A stretch of DNA of 64,000 bases, from the NCBI GenBank assembly GCA_003605175.1, contig QWDA01000002.1:62001-126000 (forward strand), read 5' to 3'. This DNA comes from Paracoccaceae bacterium. Its GTDB lineage: Bacteria > Pseudomonadota > Alphaproteobacteria > Rhodobacterales > Rhodobacteraceae. Position 1 is the stretch's first letter. Each line of letters opens with the position of its first letter. Made by a program: the position numbers and the translations under genes. Positions 7,436-15,019 of the stretch are shown piece by piece. Below the pieces are notes generated by a model that worked only from the letters and a program-made list of their open reading frames with translations, did no database searches and had not been told where the DNA came from.

Positions 7436-8005
7436 TCAGAGCGACTCGGCCGGCTTCTGCGGCAGCGAGGCGAAGGGATCCTGGTGCGAATTCGACAGCA
7501 TGGTGGCCTGGCAGGCCATCATCTCGGCCACCGCCTGGTCGGCGCCCGAGAGCGCCAGCTTGGCGATCTCCAGGCCCTCCGAGGTGACCCGCACCTCGGG
7601 CATGCCGGCGAACTCGTCGATGAAATGCGAGGCCTTCTCGCCCTCGACCGGCACCGAGAGCACGAGGGTCGGGAGGATGTCGTTCCAGCGGTAGCCGACG
7701 CCCTCGCCGGACCAGGCCGGACGCTCGCCGAAGGCCACTTCCATGTCATAGCTCGCGCCCTCTTCGAGCGAGCCCCAGAGCAGGCTTCCAATGATGAATT
7801 GCACGTTCTTCTGGCGATTGTTGAACTGGAACCGCACCACATAGTCGTTTTCGAACGCGGCGATGATGAAGCAGGAATCACCGATCGTGCGGTCGACATT
7901 CACCTTCCAGCCGGCCACATTGTCGGACCAGGTGACGGTTTCCTGAGAAAAAGCCGCATTTGCGGCGAAGAGCGCGCAAAGCGCGGCAAGGATCGTTCTA
8001 ATCAT
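7436..8005 (-). CDS. secreted protein of unknown function
   Basis: The 189-residue product has a typical signal peptide (MIRTILAALCALFAANAAFS, cleavage near residue 20). The mature part has no further membrane segment. It has one Cys early in the mature part (DSCF) and one late (MACQ), which could form a disulfide in the periplasm. No family is recognised. It stands alone, with a hairpin behind it and a 233-base gap before the SET gene. Confidence 0.6.
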   Translation of the reverse strand: MIRTILAALCALFAANAAFSQETVTWSDNVAGWKVNVDRTIGDSCFIIAAFENDYVVRFQFNNRQKNVQFIIGSLLWGSLEEGASYDMEVAFGERPAWSGEGVGYRWNDILPTLVLSVPVEGEKASHFIDEFAGMPEVRVTSEGLEIAKLALSGADQAVAEMMACQATMLSNSHQDPFASLPQKPAESL

Positions 8006-8092
8006 GTCAAGCCCCCCAGCTTACGGGGAAAAGCGTAACATCGAAGTTTCGCTCCGCGACAGGGGGCAGTGCGAACAGAGTGTTTCCGGGGC

Positions 8093-8188
8093 TCAGGCGG
8101 CAGTGACGAGGCGGTAGCCGCAGTCGAGGGCGTCGCGGCGGCGGAGGAGACCGTCGGTGCAATCGTGCGGGGCGGGGATCCGCTCCAT
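8093..8188 (-). pseudogene. possible remnant of a SAM-dependent methyltransferase
   Basis: A 31-codon frame starts at ATG 8188, in the same frame as and six codons after the dehydrogenase stop. It reads RIPAPHDCTDGLL followed by RRRDALDCGYRLVTA. From memory, the first part resembles the VP-DCTDGF motif late in UbiE-like class I methyltransferases, and the second resembles the last residues of the same proteins. The stretch expected between the two is missing. That looks like an internal deletion in a decayed gene. It could also be a real short peptide or chance. Confidence 0.3.
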
Positions 8189-8206
8189 GGGTGCGCGTGT
8201 AGCGGC

Positions 8207-9106
8207 TCAGAGCCGGGGCGGGAAGCCTTCGGCGCGGAGGTCGGTGCCGAGCGCGTCCTCGAGGAGCTTGACGATTTGGGTGGATTGCGCGTCGCCGCCA
8301 TAAGTGGCGCGGCCCTCCTCGAAGATCGCGCGGGTGAGCGCCGCGAGCTTGAGCGGCACGCCGAATTCCGCGCCGAAGCCTTCGGCGAAGCCGAGGTCCT
8401 TCAGCGCGAGGTCCATGGTGAAGGCGATGTCGTAGCTGCCGTTCAGGATCAGCTGGCCCTCGGTCTCGTGGACGAAGGAATTGCCCGACGACGCCTTGAT
8501 CGCCGCCCAGGCCCGCGCGAGGTCGAGCCCGCCGCGTTTCGCCAGCATCAGCGCCTCGCCATCGGCGACGAGGTGGATGAAGGCGAGCATGTTGGTGATG
8601 ACCTTGATCACCGAGGCGGACCCCAGTTCGCCGATCCGGAGCACGGTTCCGCCCATCGCCTCGAGCGCCGGCTGGTGCCGGGCGAACAGCGCGTCGCCGC
8701 CGCCGACGAGCACGGTGATTTCGCCCGACCGCGCGAGGTGGACGCCGCCGGTGACCGGGCATTCGAGCGTCTTGATCCCGTAGCCGGCGGCCCTGGCGGA
8801 GAGCCGCAGGATGTCCTCGCGGCCGATGGTGGAGGTTTCGATCCATGTGGCGCCGGGGCGCATGGCAGGCAGGAGCGTGTCGAGGACCGTCTCGGAGATC
8901 GCGGGCGAGGGCAGGCAGGTGATCACCGCGTCGACCGAGGCGGCGAGCCCGGCGGGATCGTCGGCCCAGACCGCGCCCTCGGCGATGAGCGGTTCGGCCC
9001 GGCCCCGGTCGCGGTCATGCACCCGGAGCGGGAAGCCGCCGCGCAGGAGGCTTCCGGCGAGGCCCTGCCCGAGATTGCCGAGACCGATGAAGCCGTAGCG
9101 GATCAT
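8207..9106 (-). CDS. 3-hydroxyisobutyrate dehydrogenase-like NAD(P)-dependent oxidoreductase
   Basis: This 299-residue enzyme of the beta-hydroxyacid dehydrogenase family has the Rossmann motif GFIGLGNLGQGLAG (5-18), the substrate loop CPVTGGVHLARSG (about 118-130) and the family's catalytic-lysine helix GSASVIKVITN (about 162-172). The family oxidises beta-hydroxyacids such as 3-hydroxyisobutyrate, tartronate semialdehyde or 6-phosphogluconate analogues; the substrate here is unknown. The start overlaps the stop of the MttB-like gene by four bases (ATGA), so it belongs to the leftward operon of the catabolic cluster. Confidence 0.82.
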   Translation of the reverse strand: MIRYGFIGLGNLGQGLAGSLLRGGFPLRVHDRDRGRAEPLIAEGAVWADDPAGLAASVDAVITCLPSPAISETVLDTLLPAMRPGATWIETSTIGREDILRLSARAAGYGIKTLECPVTGGVHLARSGEITVLVGGGDALFARHQPALEAMGGTVLRIGELGSASVIKVITNMLAFIHLVADGEALMLAKRGGLDLARAWAAIKASSGNSFVHETEGQLILNGSYDIAFTMDLALKDLGFAEGFGAEFGVPLKLAALTRAIFEEGRATYGGDAQSTQIVKLLEDALGTDLRAEGFPPRL

Positions 9107-10665
9107 GGCAGGTGGATCGGGAATTTCGCGCGGATCGCGCGGTCGATTTCGGGGTCGATCATCCGGCCCGCCTTCGCGAGGATCGCGTTCTTCCGTTCGA
9201 TGGCCTTTTCGAGAAGGTCGGGCCGGTCGGCCTCGTTCCATTCCTTCGGGCTCATCCGGTTGCCGACATTGGGATAGACATACTCGGTCTGCATCAGTTT
9301 CAGGGTCTGGTCGGAGCCGAGATAGTGGCCCGGCCCGCCGAGGCAGGCCTCCTTCATCGCGTCGATGGACACAGAATCCTCGGTCACCTCGATGCCCCGC
9401 ACGCAGCGCAGCGCCTGGCCGAGGATGTCGTCGCCGAGGACGAGGCTTTCGAGGCAGAAGCCGAGGAGCGAGGCGTGCATGCCGACCGCCTCGTAGACCA
9501 TGTTGAGCCCGGCGAGGCCGGCCATCACGTTGGTGATGCCCTGTTCCCAGCCGGCCTGCATGTCGGGGAGCTTGGAGTCGGAGATGCCGCCCGCCGCGCC
9601 GCCGGGCAGGCCGTAGAAGCGGTGCATCTGGGCGCAGCCGGCCGAGAGCAGCGCCTGTTCCGCCGAGCCGCCCGACATGGCGCCGGTGCGGAGGTCGGAG
9701 ACGAAGGGCCAGGTGCCGAAAATCGCGGGATGTCCCGGGCTTACGGCGTTGACGTAAACCATGCCGGCGAGGCATTCGGCGACCGCCTGGACGATGGCGA
9801 GGGCGATCGGCGCGGGCGCGGTGGCGCCGGCCTGACCGGCGGAGAGCAGGAGCACCGGCATGCCTTCGCGGATGCAGTGCTCCATCGCGATGCAGCTTTC
9901 CTCGGCGAATTTCATCGGCGGGACGACGAAGCAGTTCGAGTTCGACACGAAGGGCCGGGCGCGCCAGGCCGCTTCGCCGCCGGCGATCATGTGCAGCATC
10001 TCGAAGCAGGGCGCCACATGGGCGGGTTCGGAGAAGGAGGTGCCGACATGTTTCGTGGTGCCGGCGCAGGCGGCGTAGAGCGTGTTGAGGTCCATCGCCA
10101 GATTGTCGGCGATGTCGCGGCAGACCATGGTGCGCTGGAAGAAATGCACGTTGTCGAGATGGTGGACGAGTTGCGCCGAGGCGTAGAGGTCGGCGACGGT
10201 GGAGTCGCGGTAGCTGCGGGTCACCGGGTCGACGATGTGGACGGCGGCGCCGGCGGTGCCGTAGTGGACGCGGCTGCCGGCGAGGTGGAGGTCGTATTTC
10301 GGGTCGCGGGCACAGAGCGTGATGTCGCGGGCGGCTTTCGCGAGCATGTCCTCGACCAGCGCACGGGGATAGCGCAGGCGGCCGTCCTCGCCCTGGATCG
10401 CGCCCGCGCGGGTCATCGCCTCCACGCCGGAGGCGGGGGCCTGGGAGAGGCCGACCACTTCGAGCGCCTCGAGCGCGGCCGCGTGGATCCGCGCGATGCC
10501 GTCGTCGGTGAGTGGCCGGTAGGTGCCGCCGGGGAGGCCGGGGCGGACCGGGCGGAGGTCTTCGGCCAAGGGCGCGGCGCGGAGCGCGACGCGGGCGGCG
10601 CGGCCGCCGGAGCGGGCGGCGCGGCGCGGTTCGACGGGGGGCAGGTCGGGGGCCGGGTCGCTCAT
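9103..10665 (-). CDS. MttB-family (non-pyrrolysine) methylamine/betaine methyltransferase
   Basis: The 520-residue product belongs to the trimethylamine methyltransferase superfamily (COG5598). True MttB carries pyrrolysine at an in-frame UAG; this frame has none, which places it with the glycine-betaine-type relatives that move a methyl from a quaternary amine to a corrinoid protein. Conserved blocks include TTKHVGTSFSEP and GGISDSKLPDMQAG. No corrinoid protein is encoded nearby, so the acceptor must be elsewhere or the chemistry differs. It is joined by ATGA overlaps to the genes on both sides. N-methyl-group removal is inferred from family and context. Confidence 0.8.
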   Translation of the reverse strand: MSDPAPDLPPVEPRRAARSGGRAARVALRAAPLAEDLRPVRPGLPGGTYRPLTDDGIARIHAAALEALEVVGLSQAPASGVEAMTRAGAIQGEDGRLRYPRALVEDMLAKAARDITLCARDPKYDLHLAGSRVHYGTAGAAVHIVDPVTRSYRDSTVADLYASAQLVHHLDNVHFFQRTMVCRDIADNLAMDLNTLYAACAGTTKHVGTSFSEPAHVAPCFEMLHMIAGGEAAWRARPFVSNSNCFVVPPMKFAEESCIAMEHCIREGMPVLLLSAGQAGATAPAPIALAIVQAVAECLAGMVYVNAVSPGHPAIFGTWPFVSDLRTGAMSGGSAEQALLSAGCAQMHRFYGLPGGAAGGISDSKLPDMQAGWEQGITNVMAGLAGLNMVYEAVGMHASLLGFCLESLVLGDDILGQALRCVRGIEVTEDSVSIDAMKEACLGGPGHYLGSDQTLKLMQTEYVYPNVGNRMSPKEWNEADRPDLLEKAIERKNAILAKAGRMIDPEIDRAIRAKFPIHLP

Positions 10666-13103
10666 GCCTTCAGTCTTTCGTTCTCCGGATCCCAGAGGGG
10701 CCGGTCGGGTTGCACGATGGCGCGGTGGCGGGTGCCGTAGATCTCCACCTCGATCTCGGTGCCGGGTTCGGTGAGGTCGGTCCGGAGCATGCCGAGGGCG
10801 ATCGAGGCATTCACCCGGTAGCCCCAGGCGCCGGAGGTGGTCTCGCCGACGATCTCGTCGCCCTTCCAGAGGGTCGACATGTAGGGGGCGTCACAATCGC
10901 CCGCGTCGACGATGAGGGTGACGAAGCGTTTCTTCACGCCCTGCTGTCTTTGCGCGAGGAGTGCCGGTTTGCCGATGAAATCGGGCTTGTCGAAGCGGAT
11001 GAAGCGGTCAAGACCGCCTTCCAGAAGGTTGTAATCGGTAGACAAATCGCCTTTCCAGGCGCGGTAGCCCTTTTCGATGCGCAGGGAGTTCAGCGCCCAC
11101 ATGCCGAAGGGTTTCGCACCGGCGTCGAGGATCGCGTCGTAGATGGCGGGGATCTCGGTGAGGGGCGCGTGAACCTCCCAGCCAAGCTCGCCCGCGAAGG
11201 AGACCCGGGCGAGCACCGCCTTGCGGCCCGCGACGGTTCCCATCTCGTGGGTGAGCCAAGGGAGAGAAAGGTCGGCATCGGAGATCCGCTCGAACAGCGC
11301 GCGCGAGGCCGGGCCGGTGACGATGAGGGTCGAGAGATCCTCGGTTCGGTTCAGGAGCGTCAGGCTCTCGGGCAAGGTACGGGCGAGCCAATCGCAGTCG
11401 TGCCATTCGGCGGCGGCGGCGGTGATCAGGGTGAAGTCGTCGGGGCCGTTGCAGGCGACGGACATCTCGGTGACGATCCGGCCCGCGTCGTCGGGGAAAT
11501 AGGCGAGGCCGAGCCTCCCGGGGCGCGGCAATCCGCCGGCGATCCGGGTGAGGAGCCAGTCGCCGGCGCCGGCGCCGGACAGGTGGAAGCGCGAGAACCC
11601 GGGCAGGTCGAGCACGCCGACACCGTCGCGCACCGCCTCGCATTCCTCGCGGATGCGCGGCTCCCAGGGGCCGGCGCGGGTCCAGGTCCGGGTTGCTTCC
11701 TCGGAGGTGTCGTCGCCGGGCTGCGCGAACCAGTTCGCCCTTTCCCAGCCGTTATAGGCACCCATCTGGCCGCCCTGCGCCTTCACCTTCGCGTGGACCG
11801 GCGAGACCCGGCGGTCGGGCGCTGCGGGCCAGCGGTGCCAGGGGAAGTGCATCGCGTATTCCTGGCCGTAGACTTCCTTCGCCTTGGCCACGCAGTACTC
11901 CGGATCGGTGTAGCCGGTGAAGCGGCGCGGGTCGCAGGACCACATGTCCCACTCGGTCGCGCCCTCGGTGACCCATTCGGCGAGCACCTTGCCGGCGCCG
12001 CCGGCCTGGGCGATGCCGAAGGTGAAGACGCAGGCCTCGAAGGCGTTCGGCACGCCGGGCATCGGGCCGAGGAGCGGGTTGCCGTCGGGGGCGTAGGGGA
12101 TCGGGCCGTTGATGATCTTGGTGACGCCCGCCTCGGCGAGGAGCGGCACGCGGGCGATGGCGTCCTCGATATACCATTCGAGCCGGTCGAGGTCGTCGGG
12201 GTAGAGCTGGAAGCTGAAATCTTGCGGAAACGGGTCGTCGGGCGTGACCCAGTGCGCCTTGCAATTCCGCTCGTAAGGCCCGAGGTTGAAACCGTTTTTC
12301 TCCTGCCGGAGGTAGTAGGACGAGTCCACGTCGCGCAGGAGCGGGAGCTTGTGGCCGGTCGCTTCGGTGCGCGCCTTCACCGCGTCGAGCTCGTCGAAGA
12401 GCATGTATTGATGGCTCATCACCGCGATCGGCACGCGGCGGCCGCCGAAGGGCAGGAACCATTCAGAGACCTGGCCCGCGTAGTAGCCCGCGGCGTTCAC
12501 GACGACCTCGCAGGCGATGTCTCCCTGTGGGGTGTGGACGGTCCATTCGCCATTGGCACGGCTGACGCCGGTGGCGGGGCAGAAGCGGACGATGGTGGCG
12601 CCGAGGTCGCGGGCGCCCTTCGCCAGCGCCTGGGTGAGCTGGGCGGGGTCGATATCGCCATCGGCCGGGTCGTAGAGCGCGCCCACGAGGTCGTGGGTTT
12701 CGAGGAACGGGTAGAGCGGCCTGATCTCGTCCACGCCGAGCACGTCGAGCGCCATGCCCTGGTAACGGCCCATGCCCCTGGCGCGGGCGAATTCCTGCAT
12801 CCGTTCCTTCGAGTGGGCGAGGCGGATCGAGCCGGTGACGTGGTAGTTCATCGGGTAGGACACCGCCTCGGCGAGGCCCCGGTAGAGCTCGGTCGAATAG
12901 CGCTGCATGTTCATCACCGACCAGGAGGTCGAGAAGGTGGGCACGTTGCCGGCGGCGTGCCAGGTGGAGCCGGCGGTGAGCTCGTTCCTTTCGAGGAGCA
13001 CGCAGTCGGTCCAGCCGGCCTTCGCCAGGTGATAGAGCGCCGAGGTTCCCACGGCGCCGCCGCCGATGATCACCACCCGTGCCCGTTCATGCAGATCCGC
13101 CAT
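10662..13103 (-). CDS. dimethylglycine/sarcosine dehydrogenase-like flavoprotein
   Basis: At 813 residues this has the full architecture of the dimethylglycine dehydrogenase family. A DAO-type FAD domain begins IIGGGAVGTSALYHLAKAG (12-30), and AGSTWHAAG carries His49 at the place of covalent FAD attachment. A linker domain follows, then C-terminal aminomethyltransferase (GCV_T) domains from about residue 430. Such enzymes oxidise N-methyl groups and pass the one-carbon unit to tetrahydrofolate. It leads the leftward operon and its start faces the LysR gene across 111 bases. The exact N-methyl substrate is unknown. Confidence 0.87.
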   Translation of the reverse strand: MADLHERARVVIIGGGAVGTSALYHLAKAGWTDCVLLERNELTAGSTWHAAGNVPTFSTSWSVMNMQRYSTELYRGLAEAVSYPMNYHVTGSIRLAHSKERMQEFARARGMGRYQGMALDVLGVDEIRPLYPFLETHDLVGALYDPADGDIDPAQLTQALAKGARDLGATIVRFCPATGVSRANGEWTVHTPQGDIACEVVVNAAGYYAGQVSEWFLPFGGRRVPIAVMSHQYMLFDELDAVKARTEATGHKLPLLRDVDSSYYLRQEKNGFNLGPYERNCKAHWVTPDDPFPQDFSFQLYPDDLDRLEWYIEDAIARVPLLAEAGVTKIINGPIPYAPDGNPLLGPMPGVPNAFEACVFTFGIAQAGGAGKVLAEWVTEGATEWDMWSCDPRRFTGYTDPEYCVAKAKEVYGQEYAMHFPWHRWPAAPDRRVSPVHAKVKAQGGQMGAYNGWERANWFAQPGDDTSEEATRTWTRAGPWEPRIREECEAVRDGVGVLDLPGFSRFHLSGAGAGDWLLTRIAGGLPRPGRLGLAYFPDDAGRIVTEMSVACNGPDDFTLITAAAAEWHDCDWLARTLPESLTLLNRTEDLSTLIVTGPASRALFERISDADLSLPWLTHEMGTVAGRKAVLARVSFAGELGWEVHAPLTEIPAIYDAILDAGAKPFGMWALNSLRIEKGYRAWKGDLSTDYNLLEGGLDRFIRFDKPDFIGKPALLAQRQQGVKKRFVTLIVDAGDCDAPYMSTLWKGDEIVGETTSGAWGYRVNASIALGMLRTDLTEPGTEIEVEIYGTRHRAIVQPDRPLWDPENERLKA

Positions 13104-13164
13104 GCGCCGCTCCGTTCGCCGTCTCGTCCCGCCGGGATATTCCCCGCGGCGGGGGCGGCTTTCA

Positions 13165-13204
13165 ATTCAATCTGCACATGAATATTGATCGGAATGTCCG
13201 ATCA
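13165..13204. promoter_or_regulatory. two dyads in the divergent promoter region of the LysR gene
   Basis: ATTCA-N9-TGAAT lies at 13165-13183, a spacing like that of LysR-type boxes although the strict T-N11-A core is absent. Immediately after it, TGATCGGA (13186-13193) and TCCGATCA (13197-13204) make a perfect eight-base dyad around ATG. Both lie between the flavoprotein gene and the LysR gene, in the place where a LysR regulator would control both arms. The second dyad ends against the LysR ribosome site. Confidence 0.5.
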
Positions 13205-13214
13205 GGAGGCGCCG

Positions 13215-14084
13215 ATGCAGATCGAGCTTGTCGAGACCTTCCTCGACCTCTGCGAGACCCGCAGCTTCAACCGCACCGCCGAGCGGCTGGGGGTGACGCA
13301 ATCCACCGTCTCGGGGCGGATCCGCACGCTGGAGCGCCGGTTCGGACGGCCCCTGTTCCGCCGCAGCCGGGCGGGGACCGAGCTGACCGTGGAGGGGATG
13401 CGCTTCGAGCCGCATGCGCGGGCGCTGCGGCTGTCCTGGTCCGAGGCGGTGGCGGCGGTGCGCGAGCAGGGCGGGGCCTCGGCGCTGCGGCTGTCGATCC
13501 AGCACGACGTGGCCGGCCCGCGCACCGCTGCCTGGCTGGCCTGCTGCCAGGCGGTGTTCCCCGAGGCGCGGTTCTACGTTGAGGCGGATTTCTCGGCGCA
13601 GATGTGCGCCGACCTGATGACCGGCGAGCGGGACCTGGCGATCCTCTATTCGCCGAAGCCGCATCCCGATCTCTATTTCGAGACGCTGGGCGAGGTCTGC
13701 TACCGGATGGTGTCGGATGCCGGGCCGGACCTCGCGGCGGTCACCGCCGAGCGCTATGTCCTGACCGATTTTTCCCCGGCCTTCTCGCGCACCCATGCCG
13801 CGCTCCTGCCGCAGCTCCATGCGGCGCCGGTCGTGTCGGGGCAGACCGACACCGTGGTCGCGCTGCTGACCGCGCGGGGCGGGGCGGGCTATGTGCTGGA
13901 GGATGCGGCGGCGGCACTGGCGGGGCAGGGCTTCGTGCCGGTGGCGGATGCGCCGCCGATCCGGCAGGCGGTCTATGTGGCGTTCCACCAGCGCAACCGG
14001 CACCGCCGTGCGCATCGCCGTCTGACCGAAAGGCTGCGGGCGCATGCGGGTTCGGGCGGGCCGGGCGAGCCTCTTCCCTGTTGA
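13215..14084 (+). CDS. LysR-family transcriptional regulator
   Basis: This 289-residue protein has an N-terminal LysR winged helix (VETFLDLCETRSFNRTAERLGVTQSTVSGRIRTLE in outline, residues 5-40) and a C-terminal effector-binding domain. The start at 13215 was chosen because AGGAGG at 13204-13209 precedes it by five bases; a TTG at 13185 and an ATG at 13194 lack such a site. It sits between the two arms of the catabolic cluster and transcribes rightwards with the hydroxylase genes. It probably activates both arms when the substrate is present. The effector is unknown. Confidence 0.9.
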   Translation: MQIELVETFLDLCETRSFNRTAERLGVTQSTVSGRIRTLERRFGRPLFRRSRAGTELTVEGMRFEPHARALRLSWSEAVAAVREQGGASALRLSIQHDVAGPRTAAWLACCQAVFPEARFYVEADFSAQMCADLMTGERDLAILYSPKPHPDLYFETLGEVCYRMVSDAGPDLAAVTAERYVLTDFSPAFSRTHAALLPQLHAAPVVSGQTDTVVALLTARGGAGYVLEDAAAALAGQGFVPVADAPPIRQAVYVAFHQRNRHRRAHRRLTERLRAHAGSGGPGEPLPC

Positions 14085-14173
14085 CTCATTGGGCCGACAG
14101 TACTCCAATCGGGGCGGGGAACTCAAAGGCACCACCTCAGGCACCTCGCAGCAGGGCACCACGGGGACTCGGT

Positions 14174-15019
14174 TTGTATCTTCGGCCGGACAGTATCGAA
14201 GACGCCATTGCGATGGTCGAGGGCGCGCGCGCGCGCGTCGTTGCCGGGGGAACCGACCTGTTTCCCCAGTTGGGCGACCGGTTGCCCGATGGCGATCTCG
14301 TCGATCTGGGGCGGATCCGGGATCTGAACGAGATGGGTCAATGCCCCGACGGCTGGTTGATCGGCGCCGGCACGACCTGGAGCGAGATCCTGCGGGCCGA
14401 GATGCCCTCCGGTTTCGACGGGCTGAAGGCGGCGGCGCGCGAGGTGGGATCGGTGCAGATCCAGAACCGCGCCACGCTGGTCGGCAATATCTGCAATGCC
14501 TCGCCGGCCGCGGACGGGATCCCGCCGCTTCTCACGCTGAACGCGAAGGTGATCCTGGTCGGCCCGCGCGGCACCCGGCGGATGGACCTTCCGGATTTCC
14601 TCCGCGGGCCGCGGCAGACCGGGATGCGACAGGGCGAGATCGTGGCCGGGGTGCTTGTCCCGCGCGGCGTCTGCGAGCGTTCGGCGGCGTTCCGGAAGCT
14701 CGGCGCGCGGCGCTATCTGGTGATCTCGATCGCGATGGTCGCGGCGGTGCTGCGCTGCGATGCGGCCGGGCGGATCGCCAATGCCCGCGTCGCGGTGGGG
14801 GCGGCCTCGCCGGTGGCGCGGCGGCTGCCGGCGCTGGAGGCGGCGCTCGAGGGGGCGGACGCGGCGGCGCTGGCCGATCCGGGTTTCGTGCGGCCCGAGC
14901 ATCTCGCGCCGCTCGCCCCGGTCTCCGATGTGCGGGGCAGCGCGGAGTACCGGTGCGATGCCATCGCCGAGCTGTGCCGGCGCACAGTGCTCGACGCCCT
15001 GTCGCGGAGCCCGCGCTGA
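14174..15019 (+). CDS. molybdenum hydroxylase, FAD-binding subunit (CoxM/CutM type)
   Basis: The product is the FAD subunit of a xanthine-dehydrogenase-family hydroxylase. It starts YLRPDSIEDAIAMV and has AGGTDLFPQL (FAD pyrophosphate loop) and the second FAD motif TLVGNICNASPAADGIPPLL. A CO dehydrogenase flavoprotein C-terminal domain follows from about residue 180. No ATG lies in the right place: the TTG at 14174 gives 281 residues, the usual length, with GGGGA seven bases upstream. A TTG at 14081 would add 31 unconserved residues. The stop overlaps the next ATG (TGATG). Confidence 0.82.
   Translation: MYLRPDSIEDAIAMVEGARARVVAGGTDLFPQLGDRLPDGDLVDLGRIRDLNEMGQCPDGWLIGAGTTWSEILRAEMPSGFDGLKAAAREVGSVQIQNRATLVGNICNASPAADGIPPLLTLNAKVILVGPRGTRRMDLPDFLRGPRQTGMRQGEIVAGVLVPRGVCERSAAFRKLGARRYLVISIAMVAAVLRCDAAGRIANARVAVGAASPVARRLPALEAALEGADAAALADPGFVRPEHLAPLAPVSDVRGSAEYRCDAIAELCRRTVLDALSRSPR

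Noticed and set aside
13185-13214. Upstream TTG and ATG starts for the LysR gene
   Set aside because: They lie within the dyad and lack a ribosome site; the ATG at 13215 has AGGAGG five bases before it and begins at the conserved residues.
14081-14173. TTG start overlapping the LysR stop for the FAD subunit
   Set aside because: It would add 31 residues not typical of the family and has no ribosome site; the TTG at 14174 gives the normal N-terminus.
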